Source of the DNA: UBA11865 sp041570195
Lineage (GTDB): Bacteria > Chloroflexota > Anaerolineae > Promineifilales > Promineifilaceae
DNA length: 64,000 nucleotides
Direction: 5' to 3'
Assembly (NCBI GenBank): GCA_041570195.1
Contig: JBFFWQ010000009.1
Span: 21,098 to 85,097, forward strand
The notes beneath the pieces are model-generated. The model ran no database searches. It saw only the letters and a program-made list of their open reading frames with translations, and was not told where the DNA came from. The translations under genes were made by a program, and so were the position numbers. Positions 52,914 through 62,525 of the stretch are shown one piece after another. Position 1 is the first letter of the stretch; each line of letters starts with the position of its first letter.

Positions 52914-54656
52914 TTATTGCTCGGCCGAAATTGACAGATAGACGTTGCTGATGGAGGCTGGATCGGCGCTGTACATGCGGCCGCCGGTCGCGACCGCGAT
53001 ACGTTCTAATACGTCTTGGGCCGCGCCTTCACCAAAAGCGATGGGGAAGATCTTGACACCGTCGGCCTCGGCGCTGGCCGGCAAACAGGTGACGAACATC
53101 TGGTTTTCGGTCGGTTCGCCGATGGTGTCCTCGCCATCCGAAAGCAGAACGACGCCGTACAAGCGCGAGTCACCGGCCTCCTCATCTTCCGCTTTCATTG
53201 CCGTGGCCATAGCCGTCGACTGGCAGACGGCGCCGTAGAGAGCCGTGTTGCCATCGGCGATCAGGCTGCCGACCCGCTGGGATAGGCCTTCGACGACGTC
53301 GCCGACGCGGGCTGGTTCAGAAAGGGTGGCCACCCCATCGCTGAAGGTCAATAAGGCCACCTCGTCATTGGGGTCGAGCCGGCTCAAGAATTCGGCCGTG
53401 GCCGTCGTGGCCGAGCGGATCTTCTCGCCTTCCATGCTGCCGGACACGTCAAGGGCAATAATGACCGTTGCCTTGCGCTTGGTGATGCCGAACAGGTCGA
53501 TGATGGCCGTGCTGACATCCGCATCGGGGCTGGGCAGGGCCGGCACAATCTCGGGCGTGATCCGGGGATCGGTGCCATTTTCCAACGTCAAGGGCGCGTG
53601 CAGGGCGATAGCACTGTCGAGGGGGCGTAAGTAGTTGTCGACGGCCAACTCCTGTTGCTGGCGATCTAGCAGATAATCGCGGAAGGTAGCCGCCGCTTCA
53701 GCCTGTTCTTCGCTCACCCAGTCGGCGTTGTCCAGAACGCAGTAGGGGTGATCGGCCCAGATGGTGCCCCCGGCTGGGAAGATGAAGGCTAGCGGAAACT
53801 GCAGTTCGTCACCACGTTCGACGTTGAAGCTGACGGTATCGGCTTCAGGCACGGCCGCTCCGTGAAGGAAGCTCGGACCCTGGCGGGCCATCAGCTCGAG
53901 CAAGGCCGGGGCTTGTCGGCCGTACTTAGACGTGTTTTGCTCCAGGGCGCGCATCGCCTGTTCGGCTTCATAGACCTGGGCCGGCAGCAGCTGGCCTTCG
54001 CTGTCGACCACGCCGTGGACGAAGGCGGTCATGGAAAGCAATCCTGAGTTTGCGTAACCGGGGTGGGTGTGGCCGAAACGAAATTGACCCCATTCGGGGC
54101 GGCCGTAACTGGCCCAGCCTTCGGGATCGGCGGCCAAGTCGACGATGGTATCCCAGCCAATAGGCGTCTCCGGCCAGCCCAAGGCTTCGGCCATGGGCCG
54201 CCACATGGCGAAGCCCAAGGGCGCGAAGACCGTCGGCTGGCAGTCCTGGCTGTTGATGGGCTTGTTGACCCGTTGTTGCCAGGTCTGGTTGATCTGCTCG
54301 ACCCATGATCCATCGCCAGGGCTCCAGGCCACAGGGGCCAGGTTGCCGTCCAGGATGGCATTCATCGAGCCGCCAGAGGTGACATGTTCGACCTCAGCCA
54401 CGATGCGGTTGCCGGCGGCCGTTGTCTGGTCCTCGGCATTGAACTGCTCCACCACCTGGTCCAGCCAGTTGCGCTTGGTATTGGACGAGGCAAGGGTGAC
54501 CAGGACCGTGTCGGCCGGCAGCGGCGTTGGCGCCGCGTCTTCAGCGTTGCCTTCGTCGCTTAGGACGCGGCCGATCAATTGGGCAATGACGGCGCCAAAA
54601 ATGATGAGTACGGCCAGGGAGATGATCAAGACAAAGACGACACGGGTGCGGTTCAT
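52914..54656 (-). CDS. Solute-binding-protein-like / von Willebrand A protein
   Basis: The 580-residue protein has an N-terminal membrane anchor (VVFVLIISLAVLIIFGAVIA). Residues ~50-370 resemble a type II extracellular solute-binding protein (WLDQVVEQFNAEDQTTAAG, PIGWDTIVDLAADPEGW, FPAGGTIWADHPYCVLD). A von Willebrand A domain follows (about 390-575) with the MIDAS motif DVSGSMEGEK and later LLSDGEDTIG. The mix suggests an anchored surface protein that binds a ligand and a metal-dependent partner rather than a transport component; no ABC permease is adjacent. Role unknown. Confidence 0.85.
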   Translation of the reverse strand: MNRTRVVFVLIISLAVLIIFGAVIAQLIGRVLSDEGNAEDAAPTPLPADTVLVTLASSNTKRNWLDQVVEQFNAEDQTTAAGNRIVAEVEHVTSGGSMNAILDGNLAPVAWSPGDGSWVEQINQTWQQRVNKPINSQDCQPTVFAPLGFAMWRPMAEALGWPETPIGWDTIVDLAADPEGWASYGRPEWGQFRFGHTHPGYANSGLLSMTAFVHGVVDSEGQLLPAQVYEAEQAMRALEQNTSKYGRQAPALLELMARQGPSFLHGAAVPEADTVSFNVERGDELQFPLAFIFPAGGTIWADHPYCVLDNADWVSEEQAEAAATFRDYLLDRQQQELAVDNYLRPLDSAIALHAPLTLENGTDPRITPEIVPALPSPDADVSTAIIDLFGITKRKATVIIALDVSGSMEGEKIRSATTATAEFLSRLDPNDEVALLTFSDGVATLSEPARVGDVVEGLSQRVGSLIADGNTALYGAVCQSTAMATAMKAEDEEAGDSRLYGVVLLSDGEDTIGEPTENQMFVTCLPASAEADGVKIFPIAFGEGAAQDVLERIAVATGGRMYSADPASISNVYLSISAEQ

Positions 54657-54845
54657 CGGACTCTCCAGGGAATGGGATACAGATTCTCACGATCTACAGG
54701 ATGCTGTCAGCTTTCAGCTGTCAGCCTTCGGCTTGTAGTGCATGTATTTTGACTTGTTGTCTCCTACTAATCAATATGTAGAGCGGCGTGCGGCGTTTCG
54801 TCATATGGTACCAGGCTTGCCGGTGGTCGTCGTTGGGTCTTTAGT

Positions 54846-54914
54846 CGCGGCGCGTCCACAGGCGCGGCGTCCTCAGGCGCGTCGTCCACAGGCGCGTCGT
54901 CCTCAGGCGCGTCG
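54846..54914. repeat. 15-bp tandem repeats at the 3' end of the EttA gene
   Basis: Units like CAGGCGCGTCGTCCT and CAGGCGCGTCGTCCA repeat about four times just after and into the end of the minus-strand EttA gene. The small plus-strand frame they create (54742-54927) is a repeat artefact. They may mark slippage that could alter the EttA C-terminus. Confidence 0.7.
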
Positions 54915-56582
54915 CAGCTTACGGTAGGTGATTCGGTGCGGCCGGTCGGCGGCCGGGCCCAGGCGGCGGCGACGGTCTTCTTCGTATTCACTGTAGTTGC
55001 CATGGAACCAATAGGTCTGACTATCGCCCTCGAAGGCGAGGATATGGCTGGCGATGCGGTCCAGGAACCAACGATCATGGGAGACGACCACAACGGAGCC
55101 GCCGAAGTTGAGTAGGCCATCTTCCAGCGCGCGTAGCGTGTTCACATCCAGATCGTTGGTCGGCTCATCCAATAGCAGTAGATTGGCGCCAGATTTGAGC
55201 ATTTTGGCCAACTGGACCCGGTTGCGCTCGCCGCCGGACAAAGTGCCGACTTTCTTTTGCTGATCGGAGCCGGTGAAGTTGAAGCGAGCTACGTAAGCCC
55301 GGGAGTTGATCTCGCGCTGACCGAGTTGTAACGTATCGGCCGAATCGCTGATCTCTTGCCAGATGGTTTTATCGGGGTCCAGGTCTTCGCGACTCTGATC
55401 AACGTAGCCGAGTTGAACGGTCTGGCCCACGGTTAAGCGGCCGTCATCGGCTTCTTCCTGGCCGACGATGAGACGTAGCATGGTCGTCTTGCCGGCGCCG
55501 TTGGGGCCGATGACGCCGACGATAGCGCCGGGCGGCAAGTCAAAGGTCATGTCCTCGAAGAGCAGTTGCTCGCCGTAGCCTTTGGAGGCGCCCTCGGCCC
55601 GCACCACGACGTCGCCCAGCCTTGGCCCGGGCGGGATGTAGATTTCCAGCTCCCGGTCGAGCTGCTCTGGGCCTTGTTCTAGCAACTGGTTGTAAGCCTT
55701 GACGCGCGCCTTGCTCTTGGCCTGGCGGGCTCGGGGGCTCATGTTGATCCATTCTAGCTCGCGCTCCAGGGTCTTGAGGCGTTGGGTCTCAGCTTTCTTT
55801 TCCCGGGACAGGCGGCCTTGTTTCTGCTCCAGCCAGGAGGAGTAGTTGCCTTTCCAGGGGATACCGTGGCCGCGATCTAGCTCCAGGATCCAGCCGGCGA
55901 CGTTGTCCAGGAAGTAACGGTCGTGGGTGACGGCGATCACGGTGCCGGCGTAGCGCTGTAAGTGTTGCTCCAGCCAGGCTACAGTCTCGGCGTCGAGATG
56001 GTTGGTCGGCTCATCGAGGAGCAGGATATCGGGTTCTTTGAGCAAGAGGCGGCAAAGGGCCACCCGGCGGCGTTCGCCACCTGATAGCACGGAGATGGGC
56101 GTGTCGCCAGGTGGGCAGCGTAGGGCGTCCATGGCCAGTTCCAGGCGGCTGTCCAGATCCCAGGCGTTTAGATGGTCCAATTCGTCCTGAAGTTTGCCCT
56201 GGCGCTCGATGAGCTTGTCCATTTCATCGGCCGACATGGGCTCGGCGAATTTGGCGTTGATCTCATCGTAGGCGACCAGGGCGTCCACAACTTCTTGCAC
56301 GCCCTCTTGGACGATGTCGAGGACAGTCTTGCTATCGTCTACGACCGGCTCTTGCTCCAGGTAGCCGACGGTGTGGCCGGCGGAGAGCACCGTTTCGCCC
56401 AGGTGCTCGGTGTCGACGCCGGCCATGATGCGCAGCAGCGTGCTCTTGCCGGAGCCGTTGAGGCCCAGCACGCCGATCTTGGCGCCGTAGAAGTAGGAGA
56501 GGGAGATGTCGCGTAGGACTTGTTTGTTGGGCGGGTAGATTTTGCCCACGCCGATCATAGAGTAGATGACTTTGTTGCTCAT
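54903..56582 (-). CDS. ettA: ABC-F translation factor EttA
   Basis: The 559-residue protein has two ABC domains without membrane helices: first Walker A GLNGSGKSTLLRI and signature SVLSGGERRRVALC; second GPNGAGKTTMLRL and GTLSGGERNRVQL, each with a following LLLDEPTN. The arm region and the linker with KTLERELEWINMSPRARQ match EttA. It gates entry into translation elongation by binding the ribosomal E site according to energy status. Length is that of EttA. Confidence 0.93.
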   Translation of the reverse strand: MSNKVIYSMIGVGKIYPPNKQVLRDISLSYFYGAKIGVLGLNGSGKSTLLRIMAGVDTEHLGETVLSAGHTVGYLEQEPVVDDSKTVLDIVQEGVQEVVDALVAYDEINAKFAEPMSADEMDKLIERQGKLQDELDHLNAWDLDSRLELAMDALRCPPGDTPISVLSGGERRRVALCRLLLKEPDILLLDEPTNHLDAETVAWLEQHLQRYAGTVIAVTHDRYFLDNVAGWILELDRGHGIPWKGNYSSWLEQKQGRLSREKKAETQRLKTLERELEWINMSPRARQAKSKARVKAYNQLLEQGPEQLDRELEIYIPPGPRLGDVVVRAEGASKGYGEQLLFEDMTFDLPPGAIVGVIGPNGAGKTTMLRLIVGQEEADDGRLTVGQTVQLGYVDQSREDLDPDKTIWQEISDSADTLQLGQREINSRAYVARFNFTGSDQQKKVGTLSGGERNRVQLAKMLKSGANLLLLDEPTNDLDVNTLRALEDGLLNFGGSVVVVSHDRWFLDRIASHILAFEGDSQTYWFHGNYSEYEEDRRRRLGPAADRPHRITYRKLRRA

Positions 56583-56778
56583 TCGTTACCTGTGTTGATC
56601 CTGTGAATGTTGGATCATCATTATACACCCAGGGCCTGCGGTTCGCCTGTCTAAAGCATGGGACGCGGATTTGGCTTTGCTGGCCGGCCGATTCTCGTTT
56701 GTTGGCGGTGAATGTGGACGCTAGCTGGTTTTGAGGGGGCAGGCTGGCGGGATGGGTAATGTGGAGTACGATCGAGGT

Positions 56779-57492
56779 ATGGAATGGTTGTTGGTATTTG
56801 TGATCGTCTTTTTTGCCATTTTCGTCCAGAGTTTGACGGGTTTTGGCCTAGCGCTGGTGTCAATGCCGTTTCTGGCGGCGCTGTTGGGGGTGCAGACGGC
56901 CGCGCCGCTGGTGGCTCTGTTCGGTCTGGTGGCCGAGGTGATCTTGTTGCTCTATTTTCGAGAGGCGCTGAATGTTCGTGTCATCTGGCGGTTGATCGCA
57001 GCTTCGATCGTCGGGGTGCCCATCGGCGTGCTGGTGATCAGGGTGCTGGACGAGCAGGTGGTGCTGACGCTGCTGGGCGTCATCGTGGCCGGCTATGCAG
57101 GGTACGCATTGTTGAAGTTGCGGCTGCCGGCGATTGAGGGGTCGATCTGGGCGTATGGGGCCGGGTTTCTCGGCGGGATCTTGGGCGGGGCCTATACTAC
57201 GGCCGGGCCGCCGGTGATCGTCTATGGTAATTGCCGTGGCTGGCCGCCGGCCGAGTTCAAGGGCAATCTGCAGGGCTATTTCCTGTTAACTTCGGTGCTT
57301 ATCATCGTCTCGCATGCAGTGGCCGGTAATTATGGGGCGGAAGTTTTGCGCTATGGGCTGGTAGCTATGCCGGCGGTCGCGGCCGGGTTGGTGGCCGGAC
57401 TGGCTTTGTCGAAGCGGGTGAGCGCGGCGGCGTTTCGGAGTCTGGTGTTGTGGTTGTTGCTGGTGCTGGGGGTGTGGCTGATCGTAGGGTAA
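56779..57492 (+). CDS. TauE/SafE-family membrane permease
   Basis: Starting at ATG 56779 (MEWLLVFVIVFFAIF) the protein has 237 residues and about eight helices in two halves with the family repeats VQSLTGFGLALVSMPFLAAL and GGILGGAYTTAGPPVIVYG. Members export sulfite, sulfonates or organic acids; substrate unknown. The frame is also open from 56731. It is divergent from ettA. Confidence 0.88.
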   Translation: MEWLLVFVIVFFAIFVQSLTGFGLALVSMPFLAALLGVQTAAPLVALFGLVAEVILLLYFREALNVRVIWRLIAASIVGVPIGVLVIRVLDEQVVLTLLGVIVAGYAGYALLKLRLPAIEGSIWAYGAGFLGGILGGAYTTAGPPVIVYGNCRGWPPAEFKGNLQGYFLLTSVLIIVSHAVAGNYGAEVLRYGLVAMPAVAAGLVAGLALSKRVSAAAFRSLVLWLLLVLGVWLIVG

Positions 57493-57838
57493 GAATCTGG
57501 ACAGGATGAATAGGATTGACAGGGTGGGAGGATTAACCGCGAGGTAAGCGGGCTGGTTTCCACTGACTTCGCCGAAAACTCGCAGTTTCCACGGTAACTT
57601 GATGAAGATTCACTAATTGGTCCGGCAACTCGCGCCGAAGAATCTGGCACTTGTCATCCCTTCGGCAAGTTCAGGACAGCCCCCTAGGGACGCACCGTTC
57701 TCAAAACAGGAGTCGTCGCGGATGCTTCACTCCGACGACTCCGTTCAGCATGACACGGGTAAGGATTCACGCCAATTGCCCGGGTATGTAGCGAAGTTCC
57801 ATGCAGTTTCCGCGGAAGCCGGCAGTTTCCGGGGAAGT
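57493..57838. repeat. Intergenic region with three GCAGTTTCC repeats and a MITE-like block
   Basis: GCAGTTTCCACGGTAA (57582), GCAGTTTCCGCGGAAG (57803) and GCAGTTTCCGGGGAAG (57822) are three near copies. Between them 57650-57770 contains palindromic, GACTCC/GGAGTC-rich sequence of the kind seen in dispersed intergenic elements. No gene is evident. Confidence 0.55.
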
Positions 57839-59635
57839 TTAGGTGACGGGGGATGTGGCGCGTTCGCCGGTTTGGACGCGCCAGAGGCTGGCGTAGATAC
57901 CCTGGCCGGTGACGAGGTCTTCGTGGCGGCCTTGTTCGCGCAGTACGCCTTTTTCGAGAACGTAGATGCGGTCGGCGTTGCGGACGGTGGATAGGCGGTG
58001 GGCGATGACGATGGTGGTGCGGCCGACGATGATGCGTTCCATGGAGCGCTGGATAGCGGCTTCGGTCTCGTTGTCGACGGAGGAGGTGGCCTCGTCGAGG
58101 ATGAGCACGGGTGGGTCCTTGAGGACGGCGCGGGCGATGGAGAGGCGCTGGCGCTGGCCGCCGGATAGTTTTTGGCCGCGCTCGCCGACGATGGTGTCGT
58201 AGCCCTGGGGCAGGCTGGTGATGAAGTCGTGGGCTTCGGCAACTTTCGCGGCGGCGACTATTTGCTCCAGGCTGGCGTCAAAGGTGCCGTAGGCGATGTT
58301 TTCGCGGACGGTGCCGTGGAAGAGGAAGACGTCCTGGCTGACAAAGCCGATGGCCTGGCGTAGATCGGTCAGGCGCAAATCGCGGATGTCGAGGTCGTCC
58401 AGGCGAATGGCGCCGGAGCGAATGTCGTAGAATCGGAGCAGGAGCTTGACCAGGGTGGATTTACCGGAGCCGGTGGCGCCGACTATGGCGATGGTGTCGC
58501 CGGCCGGTATGTCCAGGCTTAGATCATGGATGACGGGCAGGGTTTCGTCGCTGTATTCGAAGCTGATGTTCTCGAAGGTGACCTGGCCCTGAACGGTATC
58601 TAATGGCAGGCTGCGGGGGCCGTCGACGATGGTGGTTTGGGTGTCGAGCAGGTTCATGACGCGGGTGGTGGAGGCCATGGCTCGCTGGTAGAGGTCGATG
58701 GTCTGGCCGAGGCGGGTGAGGGGCCAGAGCAGGCGTTGGGTCATGAAGACCATGACGCTGTAGGCGCCGACGTTGAGCTGGCCTTCGATGACCAGCAGGC
58801 CGCCGTAGACCATGATGGCCACGAAGCCGAGGACGATGACCATGCGGATGAGGGGCACGAAGGCGGAACTGAGGCGGATGGCGCCTTGATTGCTGACCTG
58901 GTAGTCGTCGCTGAGGCGGCCGATGCGGGCGTCTTCGTGTTCTTCGGCGGTGTAGCTCTTGATGGTGGCGATGCCGCTGAGGTTGTTGGACAGCTGGCCG
59001 TTGAGGATGCCGACGCGGTTGCGGACGTCGGCGTAGCGGGGGGCGATGGCGCGCTGGAAGCGGATGGAGCCCCAGATGAGGACGGGCATGGTCAGGAAGG
59101 CCATCCAGGCGACGCTGGGGGCCAGGGCGAAGAAGATGACGCCGATGACGGTGACGGTGGTGAAGACCTGAATGATGTCGTTGGCGCCGGTATCGAGGAA
59201 GCGCTCCAGTTGGTTGATGTCGTCGTTGAGGATGGACATTAGTTCGCCGGTGCTGCGGTCTTCGAAGTAGGCCATTTCGAGGCGCTGGACGTGACCGTAG
59301 GCGTCGGCGCGTAGTTCGTGCTGGAGGGCCTGGGCCAGGTTGCGCCATTGGACTTCGTAGAGGTATTGGAAAAGGGATTCGAGGCCCCAGACGACGAGGG
59401 TGAGCAGGGCCAGGACCCAGAGCTGGGCGGCGACGTTGGTGATGCCCAGGCCGGCCAGGAAGGAGTCTTCCTGGGCGACGACGACGTCGACGGCCATGCC
59501 GATGAGGAGGGGTGGGGCGAGATCGAAGATCTTGTTCAGTACTGAATAGGTCGTGGCCAGGATGACCTGGCGGCGGTGGCCGCGGGAGTAGCGCCAGAGG
59601 CGGATGAGGGGGTGGCGATCGGATTGGTCGGTCAT
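57839..59635 (-). CDS. ABC exporter half-transporter (permease and ATPase in one chain)
   Basis: The start is placed at ATG 59635 (MTDQSDRHPLIRLWRYSRGH), giving 598 residues, the normal size; the frame is open further but the added 139 codons are not protein-like. Six membrane helices (about 20-320) precede an ATPase with Walker A VGATGSGKSTLVKLLLRFYD, Q loop IGFVSQDVFLFHGTV, signature KLSGGQRQRLSIARA and Walker B VLILDEATSSVD. Type IV exporter fold; it would act as a homodimer exporting lipid, drug or peptide. GC-rich third codon positions create long frames on other strands here. Confidence 0.93.
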   Translation of the reverse strand: MTDQSDRHPLIRLWRYSRGHRRQVILATTYSVLNKIFDLAPPLLIGMAVDVVVAQEDSFLAGLGITNVAAQLWVLALLTLVVWGLESLFQYLYEVQWRNLAQALQHELRADAYGHVQRLEMAYFEDRSTGELMSILNDDINQLERFLDTGANDIIQVFTTVTVIGVIFFALAPSVAWMAFLTMPVLIWGSIRFQRAIAPRYADVRNRVGILNGQLSNNLSGIATIKSYTAEEHEDARIGRLSDDYQVSNQGAIRLSSAFVPLIRMVIVLGFVAIMVYGGLLVIEGQLNVGAYSVMVFMTQRLLWPLTRLGQTIDLYQRAMASTTRVMNLLDTQTTIVDGPRSLPLDTVQGQVTFENISFEYSDETLPVIHDLSLDIPAGDTIAIVGATGSGKSTLVKLLLRFYDIRSGAIRLDDLDIRDLRLTDLRQAIGFVSQDVFLFHGTVRENIAYGTFDASLEQIVAAAKVAEAHDFITSLPQGYDTIVGERGQKLSGGQRQRLSIARAVLKDPPVLILDEATSSVDNETEAAIQRSMERIIVGRTTIVIAHRLSTVRNADRIYVLEKGVLREQGRHEDLVTGQGIYASLWRVQTGERATSPVT

Positions 59636-59970
59636 GGTTTCACCGGCGTGTTGAACATGGGAATAGGGGCGGATTCTAGCGTAGATGGCTGATAAGGGCC
59701 AAGGATGAAGGATGATGGCTGGATCCTGGTAATTGATTTTCCGGTACATGCAAAAGTTGTTTTTAACGGAACGGCGGGTGGCGGCGAGTCGCAGTCGGCC
59801 GGGGGCAAGTGGCAGGCGGCAGAGGGGAAATCGCCGGAGGTAGAGGAACGGCAGGGTAGGCAGTTGACAGTGATCGGAAGTGGAGTTTTGCATGGGATCT
59901 TGGCCTGGTAATTGTTCTGAGGGTCGGGTTTTTCCTCGAGAGCCAAGCCCGGTAATTGTTCTCGGGACTC
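59636..59970. other. Intergenic region, 335 bp
   Basis: Between the exporter start and the end of the Cys/His protein gene I see no gene, clear promoter or hairpin; the frames here are extensions of the exporter frame or its complement. Confidence 0.4.
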
Positions 59971-60528
59971 CTACTTCTTCTTGTTTCTCGCTCTGTGACT
60001 GCGGATCTGGACGAGTCGCCGAAGGGGAGGAACGGGCAAGGCTGCGGCCCACAAGCGGGCGCGCACGTCGGCTTGTCTGGCGGGCGGATGTTCCTTCAGT
60101 ATGTCGTCCATTTCGGCGGTAAAGAGATCTTCGGCCAGGAGGGAGATGAGTTGATGGAGGACGACGTCGAGGGCGATCAGGGCTTTGAGAGCAGGGGGGA
60201 GGATGTCAGGGTGAGCGGGTGAATTGGCGTCATGGGCGCCGTATCCGTCTCCGACGCGGAGAGATAGATCTTTGACGAGATCGACGAGGTGTTCCTGGAA
60301 GCGGTCGGGGTCTTGGGCTAGGCTGTGGGCTATGCGCTGGATCTGGGCTTTGGAGAAGGGGTTGATGTTGGCGCCGGTCTTGAAGGCGTTGAGGTTGCCG
60401 CGTGGGGCGCCGGCGCCGCGGGGGCCAAGTTCGTGGTCGAGGTGGGGGCGGCAGTGAACGCGGCCGCGCATGGCCCAGTTACGGCATCCGGGGGTTTGGC
60501 AGCGGCGTTTGTTGGGGTTGCGGGGCAT
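59971..60528 (-). CDS. Small protein with C-x4-C...HC-x2-H motif and GAPRGNxNAxKTG motif
   Basis: The 185-residue protein begins MPRNPNKRRCQTPGCRNWAM with a putative zinc site Cys10, Cys15, His25-Cys26, His29 (C-x4-C-x9-HC-x2-H). Next is GAGAPRGNLNAFKTGANIN (38-56), similar to the HGGAPxGNxNAxKHG motif of phage terminase-like and mobile-element proteins. The rest (about 57-185) is helical and ends in a basic tail. I do not recognise a characterised family. A truncated second copy lies at 62856-63026. DNA or RNA binding is plausible. Confidence 0.7.
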   Translation of the reverse strand: MPRNPNKRRCQTPGCRNWAMRGRVHCRPHLDHELGPRGAGAPRGNLNAFKTGANINPFSKAQIQRIAHSLAQDPDRFQEHLVDLVKDLSLRVGDGYGAHDANSPAHPDILPPALKALIALDVVLHQLISLLAEDLFTAEMDDILKEHPPARQADVRARLWAAALPVPPLRRLVQIRSHRARNKKK

Positions 60529-60851
60529 TTTTTAGCTGTGAGCTGTGAGCGGCGAGCTTCGAGTTACGAGCTTCGAGTTACAAGTGAGGGGCTGGTGCGC
60601 AGCCGGCCCGGACGAGTGTACATGATCATTGGATGGCCTGGCTCTGGGGTGAATTATAGCACAAACGTGCTGTTTTGGGGAGCTTTGAGCGGTTGACTTT
60701 GAGCCGTTAGCTTTCAGTGGGTGGTGATGTCGCGGAGCGGCCGCTTCGCGGATGGTGGACGGTGGTGGGGAAGGGGCCTGGAGAAGACAGGCGGCGGCAT
60801 CGCCAAGGATAAGGATGTAACCATGACCCAAATGGCGATCAATTCCCTCCG
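60529..60851. repeat. Intergenic region with short AGC-type repeats
   Basis: No gene supported. 60535-60583 and 60681-60718 consist of degenerate repeats such as AGCTGTGAGC, CGAGCTTCGAGTTA and AGCCGTTAGCTTTCAG, the same family found at 4357, 42921, 54703 and 62721. Confidence 0.6.
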
Positions 60852-62525
60852 CTACTCGAGAACGACCTTAGCCCGAACCGTACCAGCCCGCTTGTGCACG
60901 GCCGTCATTGATATTTCACCGCCATCGGGGGCTTGAACCACCCATTCTACCTTTACTCTTTCACTGGTCGCGTCACCGCCCCAGATATTCATGGCGTTCT
61001 TGTCATCCCGGCCGCTTAGTTGGCCCAGCATCGTCTTGAGTTGGCCAGTCAGTAGGGTCGCGCCCTCTGGCAAGGCCAAATCAACCTCCAGATCGGGCAC
61101 CGCCTTCATCTTCATCGCTTGCTGAGAAACGTTGGTGGGCAGCCAACCCGTGTTGTGCAACACCAGCCTGATGGTGTGCAGGTCACCGTGCGTCTCGCTG
61201 GTAAAGCTGTGAAGCTCGAGTTTTGGCGAAATGAGGCAATTGAAGATGGCGAAATCGGCCAAGGGCGCGATTTCAGCTTCCAGGAGCGCCGGTGGCGGAT
61301 TGCTGTAGGTGATAAACGAATTCCATCCGCCTAACTCAACCTGGCCCAGTTGAGGATGATCGTAAGCGTACCAATCCACATAGCCTTGGCCAGCCAACAC
61401 TTCGTCGGCCCATCTGATCATCTTCAAATCATCTTCGATGGGATGCTCGGTAAACCATTCGATGTACCTGATCATCTCTATACCTGATTGCTTCTGCATG
61501 GACCATATTTCGGTTGTCCAGGCATAGAGACCCAGATGCTCATAGAGCCAGTCGTCAAAGGTACCCTTGATGAAATCCTTGGGATCATATTTGAAGTCAT
61601 GATAAACGGAGAGCGCGGGATAGCCGGTGAGCGCTTCGCCTTTCTCGCCGATGGTCTTGTATGTCCGCAAATCCTGGGTGGGCATCTCCTCATCAGGGCC
61701 GGAAGACAGCGGCCGCAGATGGACGCCACTGAAGGTATGGAAGGTGATGGCCCCGGTGATGTTGGGGTGGTCGGCAATGAATTGGACGGCGGCCCGAACT
61801 TCCGGCTCGCTGGTTGGAAACGGGCCCGCCCCGCGCTCATTGGGTAACCAGCTTACAGGGAAGTTGCGATTCAGATCCAGGCCCTCTAGCGCTGGCGGCA
61901 CCTTGATGTTGACGCCGTCGTAGTTGTGTATTACTCCTTCGGGCAACAAGCGGAAATAGTCCCCACCCGGCAAATCATCCGGTTCCCGACGTACCAAAAG
62001 GCGCGGCTCGTCAGGATGGGGTTTCCAGGCGCCGTGAGGATCCTTGAGCCGCATCTGTAAGATCCGGCCGTCGCCATCGATATCTTCTCTGTGGAGACCG
62101 TCCAACTTGTCTTCACGCGGGTACGGCCGGGTGCTGCTGCGAATGTATTTTGGCCGGTCGGCTAAAGCCCATTCGGCCCCATCTGGGTTCAGCCGGGGCA
62201 CCACATAGAAGACCCGGCTATCCAGCGCATAGGTGACTTTCTTGTCCTGACCATATTCTCCCAGTAGCTTATTTATCAAGTACAGTGCGGCCGAGGACGG
62301 CGCAACCTCGGTGGCGTGGATATTTGCATCGACCCAATAGGCCGGTTTTTCGTCGTCTGGGCCGGTCTCTAAGTTGGTCAAGGTCAAAACCCAAATATCG
62401 CGCCCTTCGTGACTCTGCCCCATGCTGTCCAGCCGGCACAGATGGGGATATCTCTCCGACCATGCCTTCAGAAACCGGGTCATGTCCGCGTAACGATAGT
62501 AGGTGTCAAAGCGTATTTCTGTCAA
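60852..62525 (-). CDS. M14-family zinc carboxypeptidase-like protein
   Basis: The 557-residue protein has the M14 layout: VDANIHATEVAPSSAALYL supplies the first zinc His and Glu (HxxE), DLNRNFPVSW the substrate-binding Arg region, ITFHTFSGVHL the third zinc ligand, and AWTTEIWSM the likely catalytic Glu. The last ~150 residues (about 405-557) form a beta-sandwich, as in many Chloroflexota and Firmicutes relatives. No signal peptide is seen. Probably trims C-terminal residues from peptides; substrate unknown. Confidence 0.9.
   Translation of the reverse strand: MTEIRFDTYYRYADMTRFLKAWSERYPHLCRLDSMGQSHEGRDIWVLTLTNLETGPDDEKPAYWVDANIHATEVAPSSAALYLINKLLGEYGQDKKVTYALDSRVFYVVPRLNPDGAEWALADRPKYIRSSTRPYPREDKLDGLHREDIDGDGRILQMRLKDPHGAWKPHPDEPRLLVRREPDDLPGGDYFRLLPEGVIHNYDGVNIKVPPALEGLDLNRNFPVSWLPNERGAGPFPTSEPEVRAAVQFIADHPNITGAITFHTFSGVHLRPLSSGPDEEMPTQDLRTYKTIGEKGEALTGYPALSVYHDFKYDPKDFIKGTFDDWLYEHLGLYAWTTEIWSMQKQSGIEMIRYIEWFTEHPIEDDLKMIRWADEVLAGQGYVDWYAYDHPQLGQVELGGWNSFITYSNPPPALLEAEIAPLADFAIFNCLISPKLELHSFTSETHGDLHTIRLVLHNTGWLPTNVSQQAMKMKAVPDLEVDLALPEGATLLTGQLKTMLGQLSGRDDKNAMNIWGGDATSERVKVEWVVQAPDGGEISMTAVHKRAGTVRAKVVLE

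Noticed and set aside
54742..54927. Small plus-strand gene with RPQAR repeats
   Set aside because: The frame exists only because of the 15-bp tandem repeats and overlaps the end of ettA.
58524..59348. Long antisense/alternative-frame reading frames inside the ABC exporter (also 58637-59242 on plus)
   Set aside because: Compositionally biased (Arg/His/Pro or Gly/Glu/Val rich) shadows of GC-rich third codon positions; the exporter frame has all motifs.
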